Part shown: positions 27,983-36,805 of the stretch, piece after piece | Position numbering within the stretch: position 1 is the first letter of the stretch | Layout of the letters: each line of letters starts with the position of its first letter | NCBI GenBank assembly: GCA_029960045.1 | Contig: JASCOV010000013.1 | Location: forward strand, 40,598-104,597 | Direction of reading: 5' to 3' | DNA: 64,000 nt | Source: Flavobacteriaceae bacterium PS02293 | GTDB lineage: Bacteria > Bacteroidota > Bacteroidia > Flavobacteriales > Weeksellaceae | Made by a program: the position numbers and the translations under genes | Notes under the pieces: generated by a model | Seen by the model: the letters and a program-made list of their open reading frames with translations, nothing else | Told to the model about the DNA's origin: nothing | Databases searched by the model: none

Positions 27983-29215
27983 ATGAAAAAGACGTTTTTA
28001 AGAGCTGCATTATGCTTATCATTAGCAGCAAGTATTACATCAGTAGTTGTTTCTTGTAGCAGTAGTGATGTAGAGGAGATAATCGATGGAATCAATGGTC
28101 AGACTGTAGATCCTAATAACTTCAAAGGAGAGATCAAATCAGGAAACGTTGTAACATTAGATGCAACTAAAACTTACAAATTAACAGGTAAATTGTTGGT
28201 AGAAGACGGAGCAACTTTGATTATCCCTGCAGGAACTAAAATCGTTGCAGACGAAGGTGCTACTTATCTAATCGTTGACAGAGGTGGTAAAATCTTTATC
28301 AATGGTACTGCTGCTGCTCCTGTAACTTTCGAAGGTGCTGCAAACAGACCAGGAACTTGGGGTGGACTTGTAATCTTAGGAAAAGCACCATCTAACAGAA
28401 GTGCTGCTGGTACATCTACTTCAGAATTAGGAGATCTTACTTACGGTGGAACTACTAAAGATGATAACTCTGGTGTTATCCAATATGTAAAAATCAAAAA
28501 CAGTGGTTTCAAATACAATCCTTCTAAAGAATTCAACGGACTTTCTCTTTTCGGAGTAGGTAGCGGAACAAAAGTATCTTACGTTTATATCTATGACGGT
28601 GCAGATGACGGAGTAGAATTCTTCGGAGGTAACGTTAATGCAGATCACATCGTAGTATTAGGTGTTGGAGATGATTCAGTTGACTGGACAGAAGGATGGC
28701 AAGGTACAGCAGAGTATATCTACGCTGCTAGAAAAAAAGAATATGTGAACGATGCTGAACCAGGTAACAGAGGTATCGAAGCTGATACTCAGGATACAGA
28801 TCCTAACACAACTTTCGGTAACGGAGCTTCTAACCCAACAATCAAAAACGCTACTTTCTTAGGTAACGTAAAAGGTTCTGAGTCTCAGGCAATGAAGATC
28901 AGAGCAGGTTCTCAAGGTAAATTCGAAAATATCGTTTTATCAAACTATGCTACAGGTGTAGATTTCGAAACTGATAGAACTCTAGCTTGGTTCCAAGGTG
29001 CTGCTCAAGGTACATCATATTTGAAAGATATCCGTTTCGAAGCGATCGGAACAAATGTAAAAGCTAAAAATACAGCTGGAACTACAGTAGATTTAACAGC
29101 TGCTGTTGCAGTTAGTACAACTGCAACTGGTGCTGGTAGTGTTTCTTCTTTGCCATCTTGGGCACAAGGATGGACTGGCGTAACTAGCTTTACAGCTGCA
29201 GATGCAGGAAACTAA
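27983..29215 (+). CDS. Surface lipoprotein with beta-helix-like repeats, partner of the TonB receptor
   Basis: A 410-residue lipoprotein: signal peptide with lipobox VVVSC, so C25 would be acylated, followed by SSSD. The body is rich in Gly, Asn and Thr with repeated short strands (TYLIVDRGGKIFINGTAAAPVTF, VKIKNSGFKYN, VYIYDGADDGVEFFGG), which suggests a right-handed parallel beta-helix. Homologues are often mislabelled multidrug transporter; nothing here supports transport by this protein itself. Codon use is unusually even and A/T-ending with few rare codons, consistent with high expression. It is cotranscribed with the TonB receptor and ends in a strong terminator. Confidence 0.75.
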   Translation: MKKTFLRAALCLSLAASITSVVVSCSSSDVEEIIDGINGQTVDPNNFKGEIKSGNVVTLDATKTYKLTGKLLVEDGATLIIPAGTKIVADEGATYLIVDRGGKIFINGTAAAPVTFEGAANRPGTWGGLVILGKAPSNRSAAGTSTSELGDLTYGGTTKDDNSGVIQYVKIKNSGFKYNPSKEFNGLSLFGVGSGTKVSYVYIYDGADDGVEFFGGNVNADHIVVLGVGDDSVDWTEGWQGTAEYIYAARKKEYVNDAEPGNRGIEADTQDTDPNTTFGNGASNPTIKNATFLGNVKGSESQAMKIRAGSQGKFENIVLSNYATGVDFETDRTLAWFQGAAQGTSYLKDIRFEAIGTNVKAKNTAGTTVDLTAAVAVSTTATGAGSVSSLPSWAQGWTGVTSFTAADAGN

Positions 29216-29254
29216 GTAATTTCTTTTTTCTTCATATCAAATCAAATTTATTTG

Positions 29255-29286
29255 AGCCCGCAATTCATTTTGTGGGCTTTTTTTTG
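29255..29286 (+). terminator. Rho-independent terminator of the receptor/lipoprotein operon
   Basis: Stem AGCCCGCAA (29255-29263) / TTGTGGGCT (29270-29278), 9 bp with one G-T pair, followed by at least seven T. Confidence 0.88.
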
Positions 29287-29519
29287 TTTAAGTGAATTAG
29301 AATGTAATATTAGCAATGTCGCTTATACTTTTTACCCTTGGCAACGATAATATTACTGATGATGATTATAAAGTAAGATTAAGCAATAAAAAATATTTTA
29401 ATAATAAATTTAGATTCTAAAGTACATTAATAAAAATCTGTCCAATCCGTAAGATCTGCGAGAAATTATATCCCAATTCAAAAAACAATTTCCGAAATTT
29501 GAATCATCAAATAACAAAT
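29287..29519. other. AT-rich spacer without recognised gene
   Basis: Between the terminator and the peptidase E gene I see only AT-rich sequence and a fragment AATCTGTCCAATCCGTAAG that looks like a decayed dispersed repeat. GAAATTTG at 29494-29501 is one base from a -7 box. Confidence 0.5.
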
Positions 29520-30212
29520 ATGAACATCATTCTCGCATCCACATCCACAATCTACGGCGGACAATACTTAGAATATCTTAAGCCTGAACTAATAAAACTC
29601 TTCGAAGGCATCAAAGAGATCATCTTCATCCCATTCGCAAGACCAGGTGGTATCTCTCACGACGATTATACCCAGAGAGCAAAAGACTTTTTTGCTACCA
29701 TTAATATCAATGTCAAAGGACTTCATGAATTTGAAGATAAAGTTGAAACTATCAATTCGGCACAAGGATTTTTCACAGGTGGTGGTAATACATTTCTTTT
29801 AGTCAAGACTCTGCACGAATTGGGATTAATGAAAATTCTGAAGGAAAATATAGAATTGGAAAAACCATATCTCGGTTGTAGTGCAGGAAGCAATATTGGA
29901 GGTATTAATATGAAAACTACCAACGATATGCCCATCGTCTATCCTCCGAGTTTCGACTGTATGGAACTCGTTCCTTTCAACATCAATCCACATTATCTCG
30001 ATTCAAATCCAGAAATAAAACATAACGGAGAAACCAGAGAAACCAGAATCAAAGAATTTTTAACTCAGAATGACATCAAAGTCGTAGGACTCAGAGAAGG
30101 TAACTGGATCAGAAGAATCGGAAACAGAATCACAACAGAAGGCTCAGAACTTACAAGAATCTTCGAAAAAGGAAAAGAACCTTACGAGATAGAATCCGGA
30201 ACTGAATTATAA
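29520..30212 (+). CDS. pepE: Peptidase E (alpha-aspartyl dipeptidase, family S51)
   Basis: Cytoplasmic serine dipeptidase that cleaves Asp-X dipeptides. From the ATG at 29520 the protein has 230 residues, almost exactly the length of enterobacterial PepE; the upstream TTG would add seven unrelated residues. The nucleophile Ser121 sits in the elbow LGCSAGSN, and His158 in NINPHYLD matches the catalytic His. GGGNTF and GLREGNWIR are also family-like. The next gene starts 9 nt downstream and the HD-domain gene follows, so three genes may be cotranscribed. Confidence 0.92.
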   Translation: MNIILASTSTIYGGQYLEYLKPELIKLFEGIKEIIFIPFARPGGISHDDYTQRAKDFFATININVKGLHEFEDKVETINSAQGFFTGGGNTFLLVKTLHELGLMKILKENIELEKPYLGCSAGSNIGGINMKTTNDMPIVYPPSFDCMELVPFNINPHYLDSNPEIKHNGETRETRIKEFLTQNDIKVVGLREGNWIRRIGNRITTEGSELTRIFEKGKEPYEIESGTEL

Positions 30213-30221
30213 TTAAAAGTT

Positions 30222-30908
30222 ATGAAAGAGGCTATTGGATTTTTATTAATATCATTAAGTCAATTATATTTGGCTCAGTCAAATTATATCATTAAAGATG
30301 GATCAAAACGTTTCGATGCTCACATTACAGTTCAATCTTGCGATGGCGATGATTGTTTCGGAAAAGGAATCGTAAAGTTAATCGATAAAAAAACAAAAAA
30401 ACTTTTCCAAACCTTAGAATCAGATGATCTTACACTTTATTTGGACAAAGATCAAAAACCAACAGTCAATGTCATTCAGTTATACAATGAGCAGAGCCCT
30501 TTGATCTTCGATGATTTCAACTTCGATGGTTCAGAAGATATTGCTATTCGGAATGGAAACCAAAGTGGCTACGGCGGACCTTCTTATGACGTTTATGTTT
30601 TTAATTCAACCAAAAAACAATTTGTCCCAAGTTCAGAATTGACGTCATTAGCTTACGAAAACCTCGGAATGTTCCAAACTGACCACGAAAGAAAACGGCT
30701 TATCACTTTCGCAAAATCTGGCTGTTGCTGGCATATCACAACAGAATATGCAGTGATTCCGAAAAAAGGACTTCAGAAAGTCTATGAAATGGAAGAAGAT
30801 GCAACCGGTGCTGGCGAATTTGTAAAAGTGACTACCCGAAATCTCATTAACAACAAATGGGTAAACAAAGTCAAAAAATATAAAATAGACGACTACTATA
30901 AAAATTAA
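30222..30908 (+). CDS. Exported protein resembling XAC2610-type hypotheticals
   Basis: Secreted 228-residue protein: signal peptide about 1-19 (SQLYLAQS). The central part has an acidic DDFNFDGSEDIAI segment like a calcium-binding or FG-GAP loop, followed by GNQSGYGGPSYDVYVFN, which I associate with XAC2610-type proteins of unknown function. A CC pair (SGCCWHI) and a CDGDDCFGKG loop could form disulfides in the periplasm. The stop codon lies 3 nt before the next start, indicating tight coupling with the HD-domain gene. Confidence 0.68.
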   Translation: MKEAIGFLLISLSQLYLAQSNYIIKDGSKRFDAHITVQSCDGDDCFGKGIVKLIDKKTKKLFQTLESDDLTLYLDKDQKPTVNVIQLYNEQSPLIFDDFNFDGSEDIAIRNGNQSGYGGPSYDVYVFNSTKKQFVPSSELTSLAYENLGMFQTDHERKRLITFAKSGCCWHITTEYAVIPKKGLQKVYEMEEDATGAGEFVKVTTRNLINNKWVNKVKKYKIDDYYKN

Positions 30909-30911
30909 AAA

Positions 30912-31511
30912 ATGAAGATTCAAAAAGAAATAGATTTCATTCTGGCAATTGATGCTTTGAAAAATGTAAACAGAAGAAACTATAATGCAGACGATTCCCG
31001 AAGAGAAAATACAGCAGAACACAGCTGGCAAATTGTTGTTTTAGCACAGATTCTTTTTCCTTATGCAAAAGATAATCAGGAAATAGATTTATTAAGAGTT
31101 ATAAGAATGCTCTCTATCCACGATCTTGTGGAAATAGATGCAGGCGACACTTTTCTCTTTGATGAAGAAGGAATGAAAGGGAAATTCGAACGCGAAAAAT
31201 TGGCAGCCAAAAGAATTTTCGGAATCTTGGATGAACCGCTCTCAACTGATTTCTACAATCTTTGGATTGAGTTTGAAGAAGAAAAAACACCTGACGCCAT
31301 TTTTGCTTGTGCAATTGATAGAATAATGCCTTTTATTCTCAATGCTCATACTTCCGGAAAAAGCTGGACAGAATCTGGCGTTACCGAGAAACAGGTAAGA
31401 ACAATGCTGGAAAGTGCAATTTGCAGATCGTCAGATGATCTCGCAGATTGCTTCAGAATCTTGATGGACAGATGTCTGGATGATAATAAAATAATTAGAA
31501 ATTCAAATTAA
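30912..31511 (+). CDS. HD-domain phosphohydrolase (YfbR/HDDC2-like)
   Basis: Cytoplasmic 199-residue HD-superfamily metal-dependent phosphohydrolase. Metal ligands are in AEHSWQ (first His), IHDLVEID (HD pair) and a later D in AIDRIMPF. This layout matches YfbR and eukaryotic HDDC2, which are 5'-deoxynucleotidases; the substrate here is inferred by family only. Last gene of a three-gene row beginning with pepE; it ends in a bidirectional terminator shared with secG. Confidence 0.88.
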   Translation: MKIQKEIDFILAIDALKNVNRRNYNADDSRRENTAEHSWQIVVLAQILFPYAKDNQEIDLLRVIRMLSIHDLVEIDAGDTFLFDEEGMKGKFEREKLAAKRIFGILDEPLSTDFYNLWIEFEEEKTPDAIFACAIDRIMPFILNAHTSGKSWTESGVTEKQVRTMLESAICRSSDDLADCFRILMDRCLDDNKIIRNSN

Positions 31512-31519
31512 TCACAAAT

Positions 31520-31550
31520 AAAAAGGCCTCGAAATTTTCGAGGCCTTTTT
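31520..31550. terminator. Bidirectional terminator between HD-domain gene and secG
   Basis: Nearly perfect palindrome with 15-nt arms (AAAAAGGCCTCGAAA / TTTCGAGGCCTTTTT), giving A and T tracts on both sides. Confidence 0.9.
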
Positions 31551-31571
31551 ATTATTTTAAATAATCTTCTT

Positions 31572-31913
31572 TTATTTAGTTGCAGGAACCTGAGTTGCTG
31601 GAGCAGTATTAGCCGGAGCTTGGTTTACTGGAGCTTCAGATTTCGCTGGTGTTGGAAGTGTTGGTGCTACTTGAGAAGGTTTTCCTGTAAGAATGATGCT
31701 TAAGAAAATTAAAACAACGATTGTTCCTCCAAGAGTCCAGGTTGCTTTTTCCATAAAATCATTGGTTCTCTGTACCCCAAAGTTTGCAGCAGATGCACCA
31801 CCAAAAGTTCCGGAAAGTCCGCCACCTTTTGGATTTTGTGCCATGATGATGATAACTAATAAGATGCTAGCAATGATAATCAGGATCATAAACAGCGTAA
31901 ATATTGTGCTCAT
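31572..31913 (-). CDS. secG: Preprotein translocase subunit SecG
   Basis: Inner-membrane accessory subunit of the SecYEG channel, 113 residues. Two membrane helices (about 2-24 and 58-79) are separated by the conserved QNPKGGGLSGTFGGASAANFGVQR-type cytoplasmic loop with the characteristic GGG and the FMEKATW segment. The C-terminus is a low-complexity Ala/Pro/Thr tail (about 85-113), common in Bacteroidota SecG. It is monocistronic with its own promoter box. Confidence 0.95.
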   Translation of the reverse strand: MSTIFTLFMILIIIASILLVIIIMAQNPKGGGLSGTFGGASAANFGVQRTNDFMEKATWTLGGTIVVLIFLSIILTGKPSQVAPTLPTPAKSEAPVNQAPANTAPATQVPATK

Positions 31914-31944
31914 AGTATAGGTCTTAGTAATAAATTTTGAAGCG

Positions 31945-31952
31945 CAAATATA
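31945..31952 (-). promoter_or_regulatory. Candidate -7 promoter box of secG
   Basis: Minus strand TATATTTG, exact TAnnTTTG match, 31 nt before the secG ATG. Confidence 0.5.
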
Positions 31953-31975
31953 TGGATTTTAATCAATAATAAAAC

Positions 31976-32809
31976 TTATTTCTTAATAAATTTCACAATA
32001 TTTGTTTCGTTGCTCAGCGATTTTAATTTAATGAAATAAACGCCAGTTTTTAGATTGCTGATATCAATTTTACTTCCTTTAAAGTCTTTATTCAGAATCA
32101 GTTTTCCAGATTCATCTATGATTTCATAAGCGATGAAGTTTCTATCGGATTCTATATTCACATAATCCTGAACCGGATTTGGAAAAATCTTTACCACCGC
32201 AACTTTTTTCGTTGGATCATTCACAGCTAATAGACAAGCTGGCGGATTGGAAATTGGACCTGATGAATAATCATAGAATATGGTGTCTTCTGTTAACGCT
32301 TGAACACCTTGGTAATAAGGTGGCGGACCTGGAACACAATTATTAAAATAAACATAAGCTTCATAGAAACCAAAAGAAGATTTGTACCAACCTTCGCATA
32401 CTGCTGTCATTTTGTCTCCAGGTCCAAAAAAATCTACATTTGTTTCTGGTTGTACATAATTTATATAAGAACAAACATTGTTCGGATTCCATTCTGAAGG
32501 TGGTTTGAAATACATTACTTTAGTTGGTATTTCTCCTACAAAATATTTTCTGGAGAATACTTGACCATTGCCTAATCTCGCTTTCAATATGAGATTCTGA
32601 TTAATTGAGACATTTACTTGATTAACTCCTGACGGAGAATTTTCAGAAGGATCTGTTCCATCTGTTGTGTAATAGATTGTCCCATTTCCTTCGATTGTCG
32701 CAACATAAGGCTGAGAACCGTAATTTGTGTAACTATATGGCCCAAATGTGATTTGACCAAAAAATGATTGAAATACAATCATCAAAGAAAAGAGTAAAAG
32801 TTTTTTCAT
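31976..32809 (-). CDS. Secreted T9SS cargo protein with chitobiase-like beta domain
   Basis: Protein of 277 residues exported by Sec (signal peptide about 1-18, FQSFFGQ) and then by the type IX system: the C-terminus from about 207 (KIFPNPVQDYVNIES ... LKTGVYFIKL ... VKFIKK) is a type A sorting domain. The N-terminal half has a chitobiase/hexosaminidase C-terminal-like fold with IYYTTDGTDPSENSPSG. A middle segment with three or four Cys (about 108-190) has no recognised domain. No enzyme active site is visible, so it may be an adhesin or binding protein. Confidence 0.85.
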   Translation of the reverse strand: MKKLLLFSLMIVFQSFFGQITFGPYSYTNYGSQPYVATIEGNGTIYYTTDGTDPSENSPSGVNQVNVSINQNLILKARLGNGQVFSRKYFVGEIPTKVMYFKPPSEWNPNNVCSYINYVQPETNVDFFGPGDKMTAVCEGWYKSSFGFYEAYVYFNNCVPGPPPYYQGVQALTEDTIFYDYSSGPISNPPACLLAVNDPTKKVAVVKIFPNPVQDYVNIESDRNFIAYEIIDESGKLILNKDFKGSKIDISNLKTGVYFIKLKSLSNETNIVKFIKK

Positions 32810-32835
32810 AAAAATTAGTTTTAATTGGTTAAGCT

Positions 32836-32843
32836 CAAATTTA
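32836..32843 (-). promoter_or_regulatory. Candidate -7 promoter box of the T9SS cargo gene
   Basis: Minus strand TAAATTTG, exact TAnnTTTG match, 26 nt before the start codon. Confidence 0.45.
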
Positions 32844-32897
32844 CATAATATTTTAATAACTTCGCCTGAGTTTTTTCAAAATGATAATTATAAACAG

Positions 32898-34892
32898 ATG
32901 AAAATCAAACATTTCATAGTTGCAGCGGCAACAATGCCTTTTATGATGAATGCACAACAGGTAATGACACCGGAAATCATGTGGACGCTCAATCGTCTTG
33001 GTGTTCAGTCTGTTTCGCCGGATAATTCTTCTCTTATTTACAAAATCAGCAAGACAGACCTTAAAACTGAAAAATCAAATTCCGAAGCTTTTTGGCTTGA
33101 TGTTTCCGGAAAATCGACCAAAATTGATTTAGGAAAGAAAAGTCTTATTCAATGGGATAATAATGGGATTTATGCTTTAGAAAACAATAAGATTTTCTTG
33201 TCAAAAGATTCAGGAAAAACTTGGTCAGAATTTTATGATATTGGCGAAGTTGATAATATTGTAATTTCTCCGGATGGGAAAAAAGTAGCTTTCAGCAAAG
33301 CTGTTCATATCGAAAATCTTCTTGGAAAAGATAAATACAAAGACCTTCCAAAAACAACAGCTCAAATCTATACAGACCTCAATCATCGTCATTGGGATGC
33401 TTGGAATGAAGGTTCTTACAACCACGTTTTCGTAGTTAATACAACAGAAACTGCAGAATTTGCTAAAGATTTGTTGGAAGGCAAGGCTTTTGATTCGCCT
33501 CAGAAACCATTCGGTGGAGCGGAAGATTTTGTTTGGAGTCCGGATTCCTCGGAGTTGCTTTATGTAACGAAAGCAAAATCAGGTTCCGAATATGCTCAAA
33601 GTACAAATACAGATATTTTTGCATACAATCTCGCTTCCGGAAAAACTGTAAATCTTACAGAAGGAATGAAAGGTTACGATGTTAATCCGAAATTCAGTAA
33701 TGATGGGAAACTTCTACTTTGGAATTCTATGGAAAGAGATGGTTTCGAAGCTGATAAGAACGATATCGTAATTATGGATTGGAAATCCAAATCAAAAACC
33801 AATTTGACCAAAGCTTGGGACGAAAGTGTGACCGGCGATGTAAAATGGGCTTCTGATTCCAAATTGATTTATTTCACTTCGGCTTTCAGAGGGACAAAAC
33901 AGTTGTTCTCAGTTGATGTTAAAAACAAAACGGTAAAACAAATTACAAAAGGCGACTTTGATATTAATGATGTTGTTTTGGAAAACAAAGGAAAACTTTG
34001 GGTAACGAAAACTGACATCAACCACAATGCAGATTTGTTCGAAGTCGATGCAAAAGGTTCTTTGAAACAAATTACTGACATTAATAAAGAAAATTATTCC
34101 AAATTAGTCGCAGGTAAATCTGAACTGAAAATGGTAAAAACAACGGACGGAAAAGAAATGGGCGTTTGGTTCCATTATCCGCCGAACTTTGATCCGAATA
34201 AAAAATATCCAACATTAGTTTATTGCCAAGGCGGGCCACAATCTGGATTGACACAATTTTTCTCCACAAGATGGAATTTCGCTTTGATGGCTGCTAACGG
34301 TTATATCGTAGTTGCTCCAAACAGAAGAGGAATGCCAGGTTGGGGCGTGAAATGGAATGAAGAAATCAGCGGCGATTGGGGTGGACAACCGATTAAAGAT
34401 TATTTATCAGCAACGGATTTTGCGAAAACTTTACCTTACGTAGATGGAAATAGAGTAGCGGCTGTGGGTGCTAGTTACGGCGGTTATTCTGTGTTTATGC
34501 TGGCTGGAGTTCACGAAAATAGATTCAAGACTTTTATAGCGCACGATGGTTTGTTTGATATGAAATCTTGGTACGGAACGACTGAGGAACTTTGGTTTGC
34601 TAATTGGGATTTGGGTGGAAGCTACTGGCAGAAACCAACTCCGAAAGCTTATTCAGACTTCAATCCGAGTAATTTTGTGGATAAATGGAACAAACCAATT
34701 ATGGTTATCCAAGGCGGAATAGATTTCCGAGTTCCTTACGAGCAAGGTCAGGAAGCTTTCCAAGCTGCAAAATTGAAAGGTTTGAAAACTAAATTCCTTT
34801 ATTTCCCGAACGAAAACCATTGGGTGCTACATCCTCAAAACGGTTTGGTTTGGCAGAGAGAATTCTTTGACTGGCTAAAAGAAACACTCTAA
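32898..34892 (+). CDS. Secreted S9-family peptidase (dipeptidyl/acylaminoacyl peptidase type)
   Basis: Exported prolyl-oligopeptidase-family serine peptidase of 664 residues; signal peptide about 1-19 (MMNAQQ). The N-terminal beta-propeller (about 30-410) shows repeated strand patterns such as SPDGKKVAFS and NDGKLLLWNS. The alpha/beta-hydrolase domain carries the triad S526 (GASYGGY), D609 (GGIDFRVPYEQG) and H641 (NENHWV). S9 enzymes release short peptides from the N-terminus or cleave oligopeptides; bacteroidete homologues act in the periplasm on dietary or environmental peptides. Confidence 0.93.
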   Translation: MKIKHFIVAAATMPFMMNAQQVMTPEIMWTLNRLGVQSVSPDNSSLIYKISKTDLKTEKSNSEAFWLDVSGKSTKIDLGKKSLIQWDNNGIYALENNKIFLSKDSGKTWSEFYDIGEVDNIVISPDGKKVAFSKAVHIENLLGKDKYKDLPKTTAQIYTDLNHRHWDAWNEGSYNHVFVVNTTETAEFAKDLLEGKAFDSPQKPFGGAEDFVWSPDSSELLYVTKAKSGSEYAQSTNTDIFAYNLASGKTVNLTEGMKGYDVNPKFSNDGKLLLWNSMERDGFEADKNDIVIMDWKSKSKTNLTKAWDESVTGDVKWASDSKLIYFTSAFRGTKQLFSVDVKNKTVKQITKGDFDINDVVLENKGKLWVTKTDINHNADLFEVDAKGSLKQITDINKENYSKLVAGKSELKMVKTTDGKEMGVWFHYPPNFDPNKKYPTLVYCQGGPQSGLTQFFSTRWNFALMAANGYIVVAPNRRGMPGWGVKWNEEISGDWGGQPIKDYLSATDFAKTLPYVDGNRVAAVGASYGGYSVFMLAGVHENRFKTFIAHDGLFDMKSWYGTTEELWFANWDLGGSYWQKPTPKAYSDFNPSNFVDKWNKPIMVIQGGIDFRVPYEQGQEAFQAAKLKGLKTKFLYFPNENHWVLHPQNGLVWQREFFDWLKETL

Positions 34893-34898
34893 AAAATG

Positions 34899-34917
34899 CC
34901 CCTTCATTGGAGGGGCG
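34899..34917. other. Short hairpin after the S9 peptidase gene
   Basis: GCCCCT (34899-34904) / AGGGGC (34912-34917) with a 7-nt loop. No T run follows directly, so it may stabilise the mRNA 3' end or be repeat debris. Confidence 0.45.
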
Positions 34918-34961
34918 ATGAAAATTTTAATTTTTATCGGGGTGGTTAAAAATGAATAATT

Positions 34962-34996
34962 AAATTGCAGTTGAAATTTTTCAGCTGCAATTTTTT
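34962..34996 (+). terminator. Rho-independent terminator
   Basis: AAATTGCAG (34962-34970) pairs with CTGCAATTT (34985-34993), the stem continues inward with TGAA/TTCA, and a T run follows. Located 70 nt after the S9 peptidase gene. Confidence 0.75.
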
Positions 34997-35024
34997 ATTT
35001 TAGCTGAATATAAAAAACACAAAT

Positions 35025-35570
35025 ATGAAAATTTTATTCCCAATGATGTTCATAGGAACATTGATGAATGCACAGGTTTCCAATATCGTAAGAAACCCAG
35101 ATTCCTACAAAAATTTCCCTTATGAAGGGACAAGGATTATTCAAGTTGATGAAGCCAATTCTCCTGACAATGAGGACAACGTTTTCATTTTTTCTAAAAT
35201 AGAGAAAGGTGCAAAACCCGACAAAATGACGTTTCAGAGATTTACAAAAGTTGGTGGAGACTGGAAAGTGGTTGCCAAAAAACAAATCAATTATGATGGC
35301 ATCATCAGCGCTTGGGGACAACGCAAAGCCTTTGCAGATTATGACAAAGACAAGAGCATCGATGCTTTATTCATCTACGCCTTGAACGATTATAATCTAA
35401 AGCAACAATCTGTTCACTTGATTTTTTCTAAGAAAGATAAACTTTACGAGATTTCGACTTCTGCAGAAAGTGGTTATACAAAGGATGTTTATTCCGACAA
35501 TTTCAAAACGTTGCCAGAAGTTATCAAAAGTGAAATTTTAGAATATTGGAACAAGTTGGATAAGGAATAA
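35025..35570 (+). CDS. Exported protein of unknown function
   Basis: I do not recognise this 181-residue protein with confidence. It starts with a signal peptide (about 1-17, LMNAQ). The mature part is beta-rich with an acidic loop DEANSPDNEDN, a MTFQRFTKVGGDWKVVAKKQ segment and FADYDKDKSIDALFIYA, which resembles an EF-hand-like or FG-GAP-like Asp-rich turn. No catalytic motif is evident. It stands alone between terminators and repeats. Confidence 0.62.
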   Translation: MKILFPMMFIGTLMNAQVSNIVRNPDSYKNFPYEGTRIIQVDEANSPDNEDNVFIFSKIEKGAKPDKMTFQRFTKVGGDWKVVAKKQINYDGIISAWGQRKAFADYDKDKSIDALFIYALNDYNLKQQSVHLIFSKKDKLYEISTSAESGYTKDVYSDNFKTLPEVIKSEILEYWNKLDKE

Positions 35571-35579
35571 TATTTATTT

Positions 35580-35713
35580 GGGCAGCTTAATCCGCCCTTA
35601 GTTTATCCTGAGCGGAGTCGAAGGGCTTGGCTCCCAATCTTTTTTACAGAACATTTCACATTAAATAGAATTTTAAGGTTGGCAAAAAAGGATTTCCGCT
35701 CAAGTCGGGCTGC
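35580..35713 (-). ncRNA. Flavo-1-like structured element, copy 2 (with REP-like insert)
   Basis: Minus strand GCAGCCCGACTTGAGCGG, AAATCC, stem TTTTTTGCC ... AAAAAAGATTGG, then GGGCGGATTAAGCTGCCC. Same order as copy 1 and includes the REP core TTCGACTCCGCTCA at the same place. Lies between two convergent genes. Naming as Flavo-1 is from memory. Confidence 0.45.
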
Positions 35714-35755
35714 ATATTCAGTGTAAAAAAAATGTAAATATAAAAACAGTATTTT

Positions 35756-35801
35756 GTCATTCCGTAGGAATCTCAACAGTCATAGATTCCTACGGAATGA
35801 C
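35756..35801. repeat. Palindromic repeat, short-loop copy
   Basis: Perfect 18-bp arms GTCATTCCGTAGGAATCT / AGATTCCTACGGAATGAC with a 10-nt loop, right after the Flavo-1-like element and 10 nt before the end of the convergent epimerase gene. Might double as a terminator stem. Confidence 0.85.
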
Positions 35802-35811
35802 AATATTGCTT

Positions 35812-36678
35812 TTATTCAATTTCAACCGCCCAATCCGCTTTCCAATCTTCACTCTTTCCTAACTTTACAATCCCAAATTTCTCAGTCAATTCCTGATTAT
35901 GATTTTCCAAATCCGCAATTCCCTGCCAAGGTTCCAAACAAACAAAATCTGCATTTTTAGCTGCCCAAATCCCGAAGTAGGGAAAATTTGAAAAAGTGAA
36001 AGTGACTTTGTTTTGATTCTTTTTATTTCTCAAAATCAATTTTTTGCTTTTCATCGTTGTCATTACTAGAGCATCTTTAGAGAATAATTCGTAGGATAGC
36101 GGAAGTATTTTATTATCGAGTTCTATTGTTTGAGTTTCGTTGCTTATAAGATTATCAATCAAAGGATGGATTTCCAATTTTTCATCATCAGAAAAAGCAA
36201 TTTCATAATCATTATAATTCAAACCGTTTTTTGTGTCAATGGCAAATCCTGGATGTGCACCAAGAGAAAAATACATTTCATTTTCAGAAAGATTTTTAAC
36301 TTGATAAGAAACCGTCAATTTATTTTCAATCAAAGTGTATCTGATTTCCAAACTGAATTTGAAAGGATAAATTTTCAAAGATTCTTCATCAGAATTCAAC
36401 TCAAAAATAACTTCATTTTCAGAAGATTCTTTCACTGCGAAAATTCGTCTTCTTGCAAAACCGTGGCGAGGCAATTCATAAGTTTGACCTTCAAAAATAT
36501 ATTGCTCATCTTTCAAAGCGCCAATTATTGGGAAAAGAACAGGACTTATTCCACCCCAAAAATCGGCATTTCCTTCCCACATTATTTCTTTTCCGGTTTC
36601 GATATTGATGAGCGAAACGAGTTCTGCACCAAGCTCATTGAAAGTTGCTTTTAGTTTTGTATTTTGAATTGTTATCAT
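35812..36678 (-). CDS. Aldose 1-epimerase family protein (LacX-like)
   Basis: Cytoplasmic protein of 288 residues in the galactose-mutarotase superfamily. It shows the beta-sandwich signatures IMWEGNADFWGGISPVLFPIIG, YELPRHGFARRR (catalytic His region), FSLGAHPGFAI (second His) and CLEPWQGIAD (catalytic Glu). The order matches LacX-like epimerases, whose precise sugar or sugar-phosphate substrate is usually unknown. It is divergent from the histidine kinase gene; GATATTTG in the intergenic region is one base off a -7 box for this gene. Confidence 0.87.
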   Translation of the reverse strand: MITIQNTKLKATFNELGAELVSLINIETGKEIMWEGNADFWGGISPVLFPIIGALKDEQYIFEGQTYELPRHGFARRRIFAVKESSENEVIFELNSDEESLKIYPFKFSLEIRYTLIENKLTVSYQVKNLSENEMYFSLGAHPGFAIDTKNGLNYNDYEIAFSDDEKLEIHPLIDNLISNETQTIELDNKILPLSYELFSKDALVMTTMKSKKLILRNKKNQNKVTFTFSNFPYFGIWAAKNADFVCLEPWQGIADLENHNQELTEKFGIVKLGKSEDWKADWAVEIE

Positions 36679-36805
36679 TTTTTTTAATTTTTTTTTGAAT
36701 ACAAATATCTAAATTAATCTTGATTTCCAGTCTAATTTCTAATGTCTAAAATCTAAGCTCCCATTTTATATAATAAATTCCTAAATTGCCGTTTTATAAG
36801 CATTA